This document shows, piece by piece, positions 34,134 to 43,041 of a stretch of 64,000 bases of DNA. Source of the stretch: RGIG1828 sp045654685 (GTDB lineage: Bacteria > Bacillota > Clostridia > UMGS1810). The translations under genes and the position numbers were made by a program. The stretch is from assembly GCA_045654685.1 (NCBI GenBank), contig JAZONV010000088.1, forward strand, positions 1 to 64,000. The letters run 5' to 3'. The notes below the pieces were generated by a model. It ran no database searches. It saw nothing but the letters and a program-made list of their open reading frames with translations, and was not told the origin of the DNA. The stretch's first letter is position 1. Each line of letters starts with the position of its first letter.

Positions 34134-35425
34134 CGATATATAATATTACTAATGTGTTAACAGGACTTATTGAAGCAATAATGATGATAATGATATGCGA
34201 AGCCTTTTGCACTAAAAGAGAAAATTTATCGTCTTGGGCATATGGTGTAGGAGTAATAGCTTTAACAGCAATGATAAATATAAGCAACACCTTTTTCAAC
34301 TTCGGTATGCTGAACGTTGTTGTAATGATTCTTTCATTTTTTGCAACTTCATTCTTATACAAAGCAAAGCTACCGACGAGAGCAATAATTTCGGTATTGA
34401 ACTACTTGCTTATTATTATAGTTGAAATAATGATAATGTTCAGTATCACAATTATATATGATATTACTGTTTCGGACGCAGTAAATGTTCCTACATACAG
34501 ATTACTTGGAACTATTGTGTCGAAGATGCTGTCATTGTTAATCGTAAATATGATGAGAATAAAATTCAGGAGAAAATCCTTATATATGAGTACATCATAT
34601 TGGGTATTGTTTTTCTTAATGTTTTTGAGTTCTACAGCGACTGTATTTCTGATATTTAATCTTTCGTATGATATTGAAGGGGCATATATGTATGATCTTT
34701 CTATACTGTGTTCATTCGGGGTTTTATTCAGTACATTTTTTGCTCTGTTTCTCTATGAAAGATTGGCCAATCAAGCTGAGACAATTCGAAATCAAGAGCA
34801 ATACGAACAACATTTGAAAACGCAATTAAAACATTTAGATGATATTTTAATTACTCAGAAACAAGTCAAGAAATTTAAACACGATTTTAACAACTTCCAG
34901 ATAGGATTACAAGCATATCTGGATAACAATGACATAGCCGGAGCAACTAAATATTTAAAGGATTTAAGAGAAAAGACGAGTAATGGTAGTTGTGTTATTG
35001 AAACGGGTAATACGGCGCTTGATGCGATTTTAAGCACAAAAATTGCCATTGCTGAAAGCAAAGGCATAGATGTGAAAACAATAATTCAAATTCCCGAAGA
35101 AATTGCCGTTGAACCGATTGACTTGTGTATTATTTTCGGTAATGCGCTTGATAACGCAATAGAAGCATGTGACAGAACGGAATTATCTGATAAGGAAATC
35201 TCCATAACGATTATATGTAAGGATAAGGCAGTGCTTTGTAAGGTTGTTAATACCGCACCAAAACCTATAAATTCTGTGCTTGATACATCCAAAGTTGATA
35301 AGCAAAATCACGGTTTTGGGTTAGAAAATATAAAAACCGCACTTTCAAAATATAATGCCAATCCAACAATTGAAAAGACCGAGACGGAATTTACATTGAA
35401 ATTTGTTATTTTCACCAAAGAATAA
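34130..35425 (+). CDS. GHKL sensor histidine kinase (AgrC-like)
   Basis: 431 residues. Six to seven membrane helices in residues 1-205 form the peptide sensor, then a coiled linker, a dimerisation region with phospho-His H251 (KFKHDFNNFQIGLQAYL) and a GHKL ATPase domain (FGNALDNAIEAC as N box, HGFGLENIK as G box). This is the AgrC/HPK10 arrangement. It probably binds the cyclic peptide made from the AgrD gene at 36196 and phosphorylates the upstream LytTR regulator. Confidence 0.93.
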   Translation: MTIYNITNVLTGLIEAIMMIMICEAFCTKRENLSSWAYGVGVIALTAMINISNTFFNFGMLNVVVMILSFFATSFLYKAKLPTRAIISVLNYLLIIIVEIMIMFSITIIYDITVSDAVNVPTYRLLGTIVSKMLSLLIVNMMRIKFRRKSLYMSTSYWVLFFLMFLSSTATVFLIFNLSYDIEGAYMYDLSILCSFGVLFSTFFALFLYERLANQAETIRNQEQYEQHLKTQLKHLDDILITQKQVKKFKHDFNNFQIGLQAYLDNNDIAGATKYLKDLREKTSNGSCVIETGNTALDAILSTKIAIAESKGIDVKTIIQIPEEIAVEPIDLCIIFGNALDNAIEACDRTELSDKEISITIICKDKAVLCKVVNTAPKPINSVLDTSKVDKQNHGFGLENIKTALSKYNANPTIEKTETEFTLKFVIFTKE

Positions 35426-35433
35426 TTAGGACG

Positions 35434-35475
35434 AAGGGAGTCTGAACGATAAAGTTCAGACTCTCTTCTTTTTCT
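35434..35475 (+). terminator. Terminator separating the agr kinase gene from agrB
   Basis: GAGTCTGAAC and GTTCAGACTC form a 10-bp stem (35438-35463) followed by TCTTCTTTTT. It splits the locus into a regulator-kinase unit and an agrBD unit. Confidence 0.85.
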
Positions 35476-35569
35476 GTGCAACTTTCGTTGATTAGATTGC
35501 ATTTCACGAAGAACTAAATTTTTTCATCAAATTATATGTTATAATTACATCACAGAAAGGGGGTGCGAT

Positions 35570-36157
35570 ATGAAAAGTATATCCAGCAGTATTGCCAATA
35601 CTTTATGGACTCAAGGTATAATTCAAAAAGAAGATATTGACACTTGCCGATATGGTTTAGATGTATTTATTTCTTCGGTACTAGAAATTGCAAGCATTTT
35701 GACAATAGCAACATTTGTAGAAAATTTCTTTGAGACGGTTTTGTTTTTTACAGCGTTTATACCATTGAGGGTTTATGCCGGTGGGTATCACGCAGATACA
35801 AAATTGAAATGCTATCTTATATCTCTTGGTGTTTATGGCATTTTCACTGTGATAATAAATGAACTTCCGTCGGGTGCATATTTACCAGTTACTTTAATTA
35901 GCACAATGCTTTCTATGATTATGGTTTTGATTGTTGCCCCTGTTATCCACAAAAATAAAACTGTAAATGAAATTGAAAGGAAACATTACCGAAAGTTTAG
36001 CATTTGGGTATGTTCAGTTGAAACGGTGCTAATTCTGTTATTAACAGCTATCTTTTCTCAAAGTTCATTTATCGTTTCATTAACGATAGGACAAGCTGCT
36101 GTAACATTTTCAATGATAGCAGCAGTAATTAAGGAAATTTTAGTTGATAATGAATAA
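35570..36157 (+). CDS. agrB: Accessory gene regulator B-type peptidase
   Basis: 195 residues, about five or six membrane helices. The catalytic His74 and Cys81 lie in RVYAGGYHADTKLKCYL, the AgrB signature. AgrB cuts the AgrD C-terminal tail and closes the thiolactone. GAAAGGGGG precedes the ATG; TATAAT at 35540-35545 may be the -10. Upstream, TTCGT and ACGAA half-sites (about 35485-35510) could be a regulator site, but this is weak. Confidence 0.95.
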   Translation: MKSISSSIANTLWTQGIIQKEDIDTCRYGLDVFISSVLEIASILTIATFVENFFETVLFFTAFIPLRVYAGGYHADTKLKCYLISLGVYGIFTVIINELPSGAYLPVTLISTMLSMIMVLIVAPVIHKNKTVNEIERKHYRKFSIWVCSVETVLILLLTAIFSQSSFIVSLTIGQAAVTFSMIAAVIKEILVDNE

Positions 36158-36195
36158 TAAGGTTTCTTCGGAATTTTAGAGGGGATGTGTTTGGA

Positions 36196-36366
36196 ATGAG
36201 AAAGTTCAAAGAAACAGCAAAGAAATTCGTAATTAAGTATGGAGCGGCTGTTGCATCGTGTGCATTTGCCTTCGTTGCAATTTCCGCAAATACTTCCTGT
36301 GGACTTCCGTACTACGAGCCGGAAGAACCTGCCGGATTGACTAAGTACAAAAAGGCTCACAACTAA
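36196..36366 (+). CDS. agrD: AgrD-type autoinducing peptide precursor
   Basis: 56 residues, too short for most gene finders. An amphipathic basic leader (MRKFKETAKKFVIKYGAA) leads to a hydrophobic stretch, then the core ANTSCGLPYY (Cys35) and the recognition tail EPEEPAGLTKYKK. The conserved PEEP tail and position right after agrB (38 nt) identify it. The expected signal is a cyclic thiolactone between Cys35 and Tyr39 or Tyr40, with a few exocyclic N-terminal residues; the exact ends are inference. GAGGGG precedes the ATG. Confidence 0.92.
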   Translation: MRKFKETAKKFVIKYGAAVASCAFAFVAISANTSCGLPYYEPEEPAGLTKYKKAHN

Positions 36367-36394
36367 CGTTTCGTTTAAATAGCGAAGGTTATTT

Positions 36395-36434
36395 TGTAGG
36401 TTTATGTAAACCTACAAAGGGACATATGTCCCTT
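36395..36434. repeat. Two adjacent hairpins after agrD
   Basis: TGTAGGTTT/AAACCTACA (36395-36416) is followed directly by the perfect palindrome AAGGGACATATGTCCCTT (36417-36434). Neither has a T tail. They could end or stabilise the agrBD message. The rest of 36435-36640 is AT-rich without recognised sites. Confidence 0.6.
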
Positions 36435-36656
36435 GCAAAATTTGCACTTTTCCCTAAAAAAAGAGAAATCCCAATAATCAGATACAAGCCCTCAAAAAAC
36501 ATTGTTTCAGATTATCCAGGAATTTCTCCAACAGTAAGGATACACGTTCTTCGCATCTTTGTCAAGTATCTTTATAAGTTGGTTTAGGGAAAAAGAAAAG
36601 AACAGTACAAAACTATAAAGTCTAACAAAATGACTTGCTTAGGAAGGAGAAAATTT

Positions 36657-37727
36657 ATGAAAAAATTATTAGCTTTTGTTATGTTGCTTTGTTTATCATT
36701 TGCATCTACCGTATCTGCTACGGAATACAACGCTTTAAAAACCGAAAGTTTATCAGTTGCTCAGTGCGAAGAGTTAAAAAAAGAAGGAATTTCTGAAAAA
36801 GAAATTTCTACAATGAAAAGACAGATTGAGATAAATAATTTCAGTTCTGTACAAATAGAAAATTATATAAGTTCTAAAATTAATGCAGCACGACTTCTCA
36901 AAGAGGAGGGCTATGAACCACAAAATTATTTAAAAACAACTAATGGGGATACTGTTACACCAATGGGTATTGTTCCACAGGTTAAACATGGTAGTCCATT
37001 GTCTGTAATAAACGGTAGAAGTTCTGATTCTACTGTCTCTGATGTCTCTGATGTTATAAATAGTAGAGACCAAACAGGAGTATATTATTTAGTAGAGTCA
37101 AAAGCTGGGTATGACCAAATGACCTCATATCTTACTCTCCCTGTAGTTCAAAACGTTGCCTCTATAGATAGACCTTTTCATATGTTTGGAGTATCATCAA
37201 CAAATGGTTCTGCTAATATGTGGGGGGATATAGGATTGGTGTATTTCCCGAGCAGCGGAACTTGGAAAGGTTTTTATAATTTCAAGGAAGCCAACGAAAG
37301 TATACATAATGAAAATTATGAGTTTTCATTCTCAGGAGGAAGAAATCTCTACTTTCATTTGACTATAACAACATCGTCAGCTATATTAGATATAATAAAT
37401 CCTTCATCTTGGAGTGTAATTAGAACGGTTAGATATGATTTTGCTACTAATTGTGTTCCATCCAATTTTTCTACTGTTAAAATTTCTAAACAAATAACAC
37501 TTGCTCAACATTATGTAGGTTCATTAAATGTAAATACTGGAACTAGAATGACTGGAGGTCAATTTTCACAAACTCACTTATATTTGACAAACGAATATGA
37601 TTATGCTTTTGCTCCTGCATATTGCAACAGAGCTATTCGACAAGGTCCAACTGAATCTGCATACAGAAAAGTTACATATACTCGTACTGCATGGACGAGT
37701 GATAATGTAAACATATCTTTTAATTGA
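36657..37727 (+). CDS. Secreted protein of unknown function downstream of agrD
   Basis: 356 residues from ATG 36657 (after AAGGAGG); the frame opens 27 nt earlier but without a ribosome site. Signal peptide about 1-21 (MKKLLAFVMLLCLSFASTVSA). A helical, charged segment (about 25-85) is followed by a beta-rich body (about 115-356) with many Ser, Thr and aromatic residues, which might be a lectin- or jelly-roll-like fold. I do not recognise a family with confidence. Its place after agrBD makes it a candidate target of the quorum system. Confidence 0.8.
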   Translation: MKKLLAFVMLLCLSFASTVSATEYNALKTESLSVAQCEELKKEGISEKEISTMKRQIEINNFSSVQIENYISSKINAARLLKEEGYEPQNYLKTTNGDTVTPMGIVPQVKHGSPLSVINGRSSDSTVSDVSDVINSRDQTGVYYLVESKAGYDQMTSYLTLPVVQNVASIDRPFHMFGVSSTNGSANMWGDIGLVYFPSSGTWKGFYNFKEANESIHNENYEFSFSGGRNLYFHLTITTSSAILDIINPSSWSVIRTVRYDFATNCVPSNFSTVKISKQITLAQHYVGSLNVNTGTRMTGGQFSQTHLYLTNEYDYAFAPAYCNRAIRQGPTESAYRKVTYTRTAWTSDNVNISFN

Positions 37728-37738
37728 GGTGAAGTATA

Positions 37739-38587
37739 GTGAATAAACTTAAATACATAAGTTTATTATTATGCCTGTACTTGTTATTTTGTGCTTTTGG
37801 TGTTTCGGCTGAAAATTATTTTTCAGCCGAAACAGTTCCTTTTGACGTGGTTGTCAACGGGGAAAACCTCAACAATAAAAAACTAGAATATCCTGTTTTT
37901 TTCATGGAGGAAATAATATATCTTCCTCTCACATATTTTAATTTAAATCTTGTAGGAATCAACATTGAAGTTGATAAAAATGTCGTAAAAATTGATAAAA
38001 GCAAAGATCTATCCCCTAAAGAATATGTTCCCTATCCTGAAGGGCAAATACTATTTTCCAACGTAAGTTTATGTCCGTTTGACATAATAGTTGAAAAAGA
38101 AAAATATAACAAAAAAGAAAATTATCCTATTCTGTTTTATAATGATATTATATATTTACCATTAACATGGGATATTATAGTAGATAGATTTGGATGGGAA
38201 TATGTTTTTGATGATACAGGATTTAAGTTGTTCACTGACGGATATTTTTATACTTCAAATGGAGACTCATACATTACTGAAGATGAAGAAGGAAGAAAAA
38301 AATATCATTCTGTCGAAAATTTTACATATTATAAACAAGGCGAAACTATTGTATCTGTTTCAACTGCAACAAATCGACTTGGTCCCATTTCCTCCAATAT
38401 GGTTATAAGAAGAAATGGTGAAGAAATAAAGGTTTCGGGATATACTGGTTATTATCAAAAAAACGGACCTTTGTTTACCGTAAAAAACGGATATGTTTTT
38501 AGTGTCCATTATAGTGCTCCGGATGAAAGAAAGCCTCGCTTGTGCAAGATAAGTATTGAAACTGGAGAAATAGAATATTTGGAATAA
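37739..38587 (+). CDS. Secreted protein with two copper-amine-oxidase-N-like (stalk) repeats
   Basis: 282 residues. GTG start after GAGGTG; signal peptide about 1-24. Two related repeats, PFDVVVNGE...IIYLPLTYF and PFDIIVEKE...IIYLPLTWD, resemble the copper amine oxidase N-terminal stalk domain common in clostridial exported proteins. The remaining 140 residues are beta-rich and unassigned. It starts 11 nt after the preceding secreted protein gene, so the two are probably one operon. Confidence 0.8.
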   Translation: MNKLKYISLLLCLYLLFCAFGVSAENYFSAETVPFDVVVNGENLNNKKLEYPVFFMEEIIYLPLTYFNLNLVGINIEVDKNVVKIDKSKDLSPKEYVPYPEGQILFSNVSLCPFDIIVEKEKYNKKENYPILFYNDIIYLPLTWDIIVDRFGWEYVFDDTGFKLFTDGYFYTSNGDSYITEDEEGRKKYHSVENFTYYKQGETIVSVSTATNRLGPISSNMVIRRNGEEIKVSGYTGYYQKNGPLFTVKNGYVFSVHYSAPDERKPRLCKISIETGEIEYLE

Positions 38588-38616
38588 AACAAAAAGCAAC
38601 ACATCGCAATTTCGTG

Positions 38617-38640
38617 AAATATCTTTTCAAGATATTTTTC
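38617..38640 (+). terminator. Weak terminator after the stalk-repeat gene
   Basis: AAATATCTT/AAGATATTT stem followed by TTCTCTGATTTTTGCC. Confidence 0.6.
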
Positions 38641-38710
38641 TCTGATTTTTGCCTTTTTGCTCTTGCCAAACCTCACCCTCGCAGTACCTTTGTACAGCTT
38701 CGGGCTACCG

Positions 38711-38815
38711 CGGTAATCGGGAACCATTCCCGATTACCGTTCGGTTTGACAATTCCGAATCATTTTTTCCTGCCCCCGAGTGATAGTAAAAATTGCTCGC
38801 AATTTTTACTATCAC
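38711..38815. repeat. Two long perfect palindromes in the 38.6-38.9 kb gap
   Basis: CGGTAATCGGGAA with its complement (38711-38739, 3-nt loop) and GTGATAGTAAAAATTGC with its complement (38780-38815, 2-nt loop). They are not followed by T runs and are not coding. Both look like parts of mobile palindromic repeats. Confidence 0.75.
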
Positions 38816-38859
38816 CATTCTCGGCTCGTTATTAAACAAAGCGATAAATTGGAGTTTAA

Positions 38860-38919
38860 CTCACTGATTGATTTTCAATCAGTGAGAATGAAATGCACCT
38901 TATGGTGCATGAAATGAAA
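38860..38919. repeat. Inverted, partial copy of the 13.9-kb hairpin array
   Basis: CTCACTGATTGA/TCAATCAGTGAG (38860-38886), then AATGAAAT, then GCACC/GGTGC (38895-38908) and ATGAAAT. This equals, on the other strand, the last two hairpins and their linkers at 13966-14012, with a perfect long stem here and different loops. Confidence 0.85.
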
Positions 38920-38930
38920 CAATCGATTTT

Positions 38931-39251
38931 ATGGCAACAGACAGACTGAGCGACTCACAGCGAAAAACCTACTGGTCAAATGACCATGGCTATGGTCTCG
39001 GAATCAGAGCACCAAAAGAAGACAGTATTTTCACAGATTTTGGTTGGGGCGGTGCTGCCGGAGCATATCTTGGAGTTGACAGAAAACATGGTCTTTCCAT
39101 TTACTATGCACAGCATATGCTCTCTTCACCCAACGGGGAAATGCGAAACTGGATATATCATCACATAATGGCTGAATTGTTCGGAAGTGAAGAATTTGAA
39201 AATCTCATAAGAAACTGTGTGTTGTCCGGAAATTACAGATTTACTTTCTGA
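38931..39251 (+). pseudogene. C-terminal remnant of a serine hydrolase (class C beta-lactamase/esterase-like)
   Basis: 106 codons. The segment YGLGIRA...FGWGGAAGAYLGVDRKHGLSIYYAQHM matches the C-terminal part of beta-lactamase-family esterases, where the GWGGAAG motif equals the KTG/HxG region. The N-terminal half with the SxxK serine is missing and no ribosome site precedes the ATG; a hairpin array ends 12 nt upstream. A rearrangement at the array probably removed the front of the gene. Confidence 0.7.
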
Positions 39252-39416
39252 TATGTCAAAACAGTTTGTGTTTTAAGATTGGTCAGATTTAAAGAAACAC
39301 AGTCAACAGATTATATAATTATATTGTCAAGTTATATGATAATATGGTGGATAAGTTTAATAATTGTTGTACTTGACACTTACATATGATATATTGGTTT
39401 GTGAGTAAACGTTCAC

Positions 39417-39446
39417 TTAGCCGTCGGACAATGCTCCGACGGCTGA
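39417..39446. repeat. Hairpin TTAGCCGTCGGA, copy 2, ahead of the second GH20 gene
   Basis: TTAGCCGTCGGA/TCCGACGGCTGA around a 6-nt loop, 7 nt before the AGGAGG of the gene at 39465. The same stem serves as terminator at 33162. In this place it could affect translation or mark a rearrangement joint. The 39252-39416 gap otherwise shows nothing clear. Confidence 0.7.
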
Positions 39447-39464
39447 TGTTTTAGGAGGATAAAA

Positions 39465-41324
39465 ATGATTTTTCCGATTCCCAAAGAGGAAGTATATGAA
39501 AACGGCATATACAAAATGAAAAACTATGATGATAACACGGACCTTTTGTATCTTTTTGAAAAGTATAAAAACTCAGATGCCGATCTTAAAATAAAAACAG
39601 ATGTAACCTTTGGAAAAGAAGAATATAAACTTTTGATAAATGAGGATGGAATTCTTGTTACCGCATCGGGAGATGAGGGGGTTTTCAGAGCAATAACATC
39701 TTTGAAACAACTCATTGAAAGAGGAAAAGGAAAACTGAGATATTGTAAAGTGTCCGACAATCCCGATTTTGAAAACAGATGCTATCTTCTTGATGTAAGC
39801 TACGGCAGAATGCCCAAGGTTGAAATAATAAAAAGATATATAGATTATATTGCCGGACTTAAATATAACGAGTTTCAGTTGTTTTTTGAATCCCTTGTAT
39901 ATGATTATGAAGCCTATAAGGACTGTACAAAAGATTTTCAATGCTACACTCCCGAGGACATGAAAGAAATCAATGAATATTGCAAAAAGAGATTTATAAA
40001 ATTGGTTCCCTATGTTGCAAGTTTCGGGCATTTGAGAGCGTGGCTCAATCTTGACAGATTCAAGCATCTGAGGGTGGGGGATGACGAAACAAACACAGCA
40101 ACCATAAATCCTCTCCATCCTGAGTCATTGAATTTTCTCGACGGATTCTATTCTTCGCTTTTTGACCTTTGTGACTCATCCGATGTTGCAAATGTTGGCT
40201 TTGACGAAAGTATGGGTCTCGGCCTTTATCAGACAGAAGAAATCTGCAAAGAAAAAGGAAAAGAAAGAGTTTTCGTGGATTGGCTCAACAAGGTTGCCGA
40301 TCATGTGAGAGAAAAATATTCAAGACGTTGTCAATACTTTACGGACATGATTCACGGTTTTGAAAACGAAGATTACGTTTTGGAAAATGTTCCCAAAGAT
40401 GGCACTGCTGTTGTCTGGGGCTATGATCCTCTCGACGGCGTGGGCGTGGAAAAGCATTGTATGGCTTTGGAAAAACACGGAATTCCTTTCTATGTTTGTC
40501 CAAGTTCAAGCACTTGGTGCAGCGGCACGGGACGTGTGGACGTTTGTCAGTTCAATTTGCAGGTTTTTGCAGGAGTTGGCATCAAACACGGAGCCGTAGG
40601 GTATATGTATACCGACTGGGGATCGGGGGACGGTCACAACTCATTCCCCGTGTGGAATTTCTATCCTGCAGCCCTTGGAGGTCAATATGCGTGGAACTCA
40701 TGGAAAGAGAAAAAGGGCAATGGAATCAAACTGGAATTAATCAGTGCCGCAAAAGAATATACCGACAAGGTAGTCTTTGAGGGCAAGCCCATATCGGAAC
40801 TGATGTGCAGACTGGGGCAGTATTATCTCCTTGAACCTCAAAGAATACCATCTGCCACACTTTCCATGGTGACACTCAGAAGACCGCTTTCCTGGTATTC
40901 AAACGGTGCTATAGACTATGTTAAATATTTTGATGATTTCTATTCCGACAACCTGGAATTCTATATGACAAGAGCCATCAGATGCGTTGAAGAAACAGAC
41001 TTTGACGAAAATTATAAAAGACAGATTCTCGTAAATGCAAATCAGGCGCTTATTGCCATTGAAATCGGAAGAATAAGACATCACAGAGGTTCAACACCCG
41101 AAAAGATTGACAAGCTCATAAAAATGATTGACGAAAATCTGAAAGAATATGAACTTTTGTGGGACAGAGAAAACTTCCCCCAAGGGAAAGAAAACTTTAT
41201 GGTTCTTCTTCGCGAAAAAAGAACAGAACTTGTTTCTCTTAAAGAAAACGGATGCAAATTTGAAGACGAAGAAGCTCAAAAAACCCAAGGGAATGAAGAA
41301 GATGAAGCCTGGTGGCTTTGGTAA
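39465..41324 (+). CDS. GH20-like beta-N-acetylhexosaminidase family protein, copy 2
   Basis: 619 residues, cytoplasmic, closely related to the protein at 27124 along its whole length, including identical starts (MIFPIPKEEVY) and the catalytic pair D247-E248 (NVGFDES). The proteins differ most in the loop after NVPKDGTA (DPLDGVGVEKH against DPIPTASMERW), in the region about 460-500 and in the acidic tail, which may change substrate range. AGGAGG is 6 nt before the ATG. A GH39-like gene follows within 62 nt. Confidence 0.85.
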   Translation: MIFPIPKEEVYENGIYKMKNYDDNTDLLYLFEKYKNSDADLKIKTDVTFGKEEYKLLINEDGILVTASGDEGVFRAITSLKQLIERGKGKLRYCKVSDNPDFENRCYLLDVSYGRMPKVEIIKRYIDYIAGLKYNEFQLFFESLVYDYEAYKDCTKDFQCYTPEDMKEINEYCKKRFIKLVPYVASFGHLRAWLNLDRFKHLRVGDDETNTATINPLHPESLNFLDGFYSSLFDLCDSSDVANVGFDESMGLGLYQTEEICKEKGKERVFVDWLNKVADHVREKYSRRCQYFTDMIHGFENEDYVLENVPKDGTAVVWGYDPLDGVGVEKHCMALEKHGIPFYVCPSSSTWCSGTGRVDVCQFNLQVFAGVGIKHGAVGYMYTDWGSGDGHNSFPVWNFYPAALGGQYAWNSWKEKKGNGIKLELISAAKEYTDKVVFEGKPISELMCRLGQYYLLEPQRIPSATLSMVTLRRPLSWYSNGAIDYVKYFDDFYSDNLEFYMTRAIRCVEETDFDENYKRQILVNANQALIAIEIGRIRHHRGSTPEKIDKLIKMIDENLKEYELLWDRENFPQGKENFMVLLREKRTELVSLKENGCKFEDEEAQKTQGNEEDEAWWLW

Positions 41325-41386
41325 ACTTTTTGGGTTGAAGGTTTTTGTTCGTGCAGAAGAATTTTTCTAAAAAAGGAGATTTGATT

Positions 41387-42700
41387 ATGGAAACTTTAAA
41401 ATTTGATTTATCAAAAAAAGGCGGAAAATTTAAGATTCTCAATGCTACAAACGGCGGACCATGGCACAAAAGACATACTACAGGCCAATACAGAAGCAAT
41501 TTCGAAGAATACAAAGCAGCCCGAATTCCCTACTCGAGAAATCATGATTCAGCCATGCATCCGATATATGGAGGGCCTTACAGTCATGATATAACCTGTA
41601 TTTTCCCAAATTTTGATGCCGATGTTAACGACCCGGCATCCTACGATTTTGCCTGTACGGATGAATCCATTCTGGTAACTTTGGACGCAGGAACAGAAAC
41701 CTTTTTCAGACTTGGCCAAACAATTGAACATCAAATAAAAAAGCATGGAACACTTCCCCCTGCAGATTTTAATAAGTGGGCAGAAATCTGCGAGCATATC
41801 ATCATGCACTATAACTACGGATGGGCAGATGGTTATGAACTCGGCATTGAATACTGGGAAATCTGGAACGAGCCTGACCTTGGCTGTGACAGCCCCAATA
41901 AACCCACATGGGGAGGCACGCCCGAAGAATTTTTTGAGTTTTTTGAAATCAGCGCCAAGCACCTGAAAAAGCGTTTTCCGAATTTGAAAATCGGTGGCCC
42001 TGCATTTTTGGGCTATATGGACTGGGGTGAAGCTTTTCTTTCTCATATGCAAAAGAATAATGTTCCCATGGATTTCTTCTCATGGCACGTATACCCCACA
42101 AAAGGGTCGCAGGAAATGACAGACAAGGCCTACAAAATAAAAAATCTTCTTGAAAAATATGGCTATGGCAAAATTGAAAGCATACTCAATGAGTGGAACT
42201 ATGTCAGAGGTTGGAAAGATAAATTTCAATACAGTATTGATGCAATACGCGGACTCAAAGGTGCGGCATTTGTAATGTCATGTATCTGTGATGCCCAAAA
42301 ATGTGATGCCATTGATATGCTCATGTATTATGACACAAGACCTTCAGTTTTTTGCGGTGTCTTTGACTTTTACAACTGCAAGCCTTTGAAGGGATATTAT
42401 CCTCTCTATTGGTACGGAATGTTCTATGATATGGAATCGGAAATAAGATGTGAAGCAGAATCAGAAAACATATACACTCTTTGCGGAACAGACAAAGAGG
42501 GAAAAGTTTTGTGTGTTGTTGTTAACTACTCTGATGACGACGATGCAAAAGAGACGGAAGTAAAAGTGGATTTCGGAAAAAACGGCAGATATGAAATCTA
42601 CAAAGTTGATTCTCAAAAGGATGGACAGCTCATCGAAACCACCGAAAATCTTGAGTTTACTTTAGAGAATCAGTCATTTATACTCATTAAAGAAATATAA
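41387..42700 (+). CDS. GH39-like glycosidase (beta-xylosidase/alpha-L-iduronidase clan A)
   Basis: 437 residues from ATG 41387, which follows AAAAGGAG; the frame opens 42 nt earlier without a ribosome site. A TIM barrel carries acid/base E162 (EIWNEPD) and nucleophile E269 (ILNEWNY), both typical of clan A and GH39. A C-terminal beta domain spans about 365-437. There is no signal peptide, so it acts on imported oligosaccharides. It probably forms an operon with the GH20-like gene before it. Substrate is unknown. Confidence 0.82.
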   Translation: METLKFDLSKKGGKFKILNATNGGPWHKRHTTGQYRSNFEEYKAARIPYSRNHDSAMHPIYGGPYSHDITCIFPNFDADVNDPASYDFACTDESILVTLDAGTETFFRLGQTIEHQIKKHGTLPPADFNKWAEICEHIIMHYNYGWADGYELGIEYWEIWNEPDLGCDSPNKPTWGGTPEEFFEFFEISAKHLKKRFPNLKIGGPAFLGYMDWGEAFLSHMQKNNVPMDFFSWHVYPTKGSQEMTDKAYKIKNLLEKYGYGKIESILNEWNYVRGWKDKFQYSIDAIRGLKGAAFVMSCICDAQKCDAIDMLMYYDTRPSVFCGVFDFYNCKPLKGYYPLYWYGMFYDMESEIRCEAESENIYTLCGTDKEGKVLCVVVNYSDDDDAKETEVKVDFGKNGRYEIYKVDSQKDGQLIETTENLEFTLENQSFILIKEI

Positions 42701-42748
42701 GCGGACAAAAGAAACCCAAAAAACAGGGAATGAAAATTGCTGTTATCA

Positions 42749-42803
42749 AAAGGGACTGTAAATTAATTCGTGGAATTTCATCGGATTAATTTACAGTCCC
42801 TGT
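42749..42803. repeat. 55-bp palindrome (GGGACTGTAAATTAATTCG family), copy 2
   Basis: AGGGACTGTAAATTAATTCG and CGGATTAATTTACAGTCCCT pair around GGAATTTCAT-type loop, followed by GTTTTTC. Homologue of 18277-18332, with matching loop bases ATTTCATCG. It lies between the GH39 gene and a convergent AraC gene. The remaining 42804-43041 holds a GCAGG/CCTGC hairpin near 42892 and nothing else clear. Confidence 0.85.
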
Positions 42804-43041
42804 TTTTCTTGATGTGTAGGAAATTGCGTTGAATTTAGTTCGCGAGATGAGATGTCAACGATATTGTGCTCGCGACATGGGTGCAGGCACAGCCTGCTTT
42901 CTTGTTGGGGGTTTAAAAACAATGGGAGTTAAAATCAATTATAAAAATCCCATGTGAAAGTCACACATTATCCGACGATAGATTTGTACTATTTTTTGAT
43001 AGATAAAACGTTGTAATTTTTATGCTGCAGAGTTATTATTT

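Noticed and set aside
35944..35952. DnaA box TTATCCACA inside agrB
   Set aside because: It is solitary, inside a coding frame where the codons are required, and one such match is expected by chance in AT-rich DNA of this size.
36630..36656. Upstream start for the secreted protein at 36657
   Set aside because: It would add nine residues before a clean signal peptide, and AAGGAGG is spaced for the ATG at 36657.
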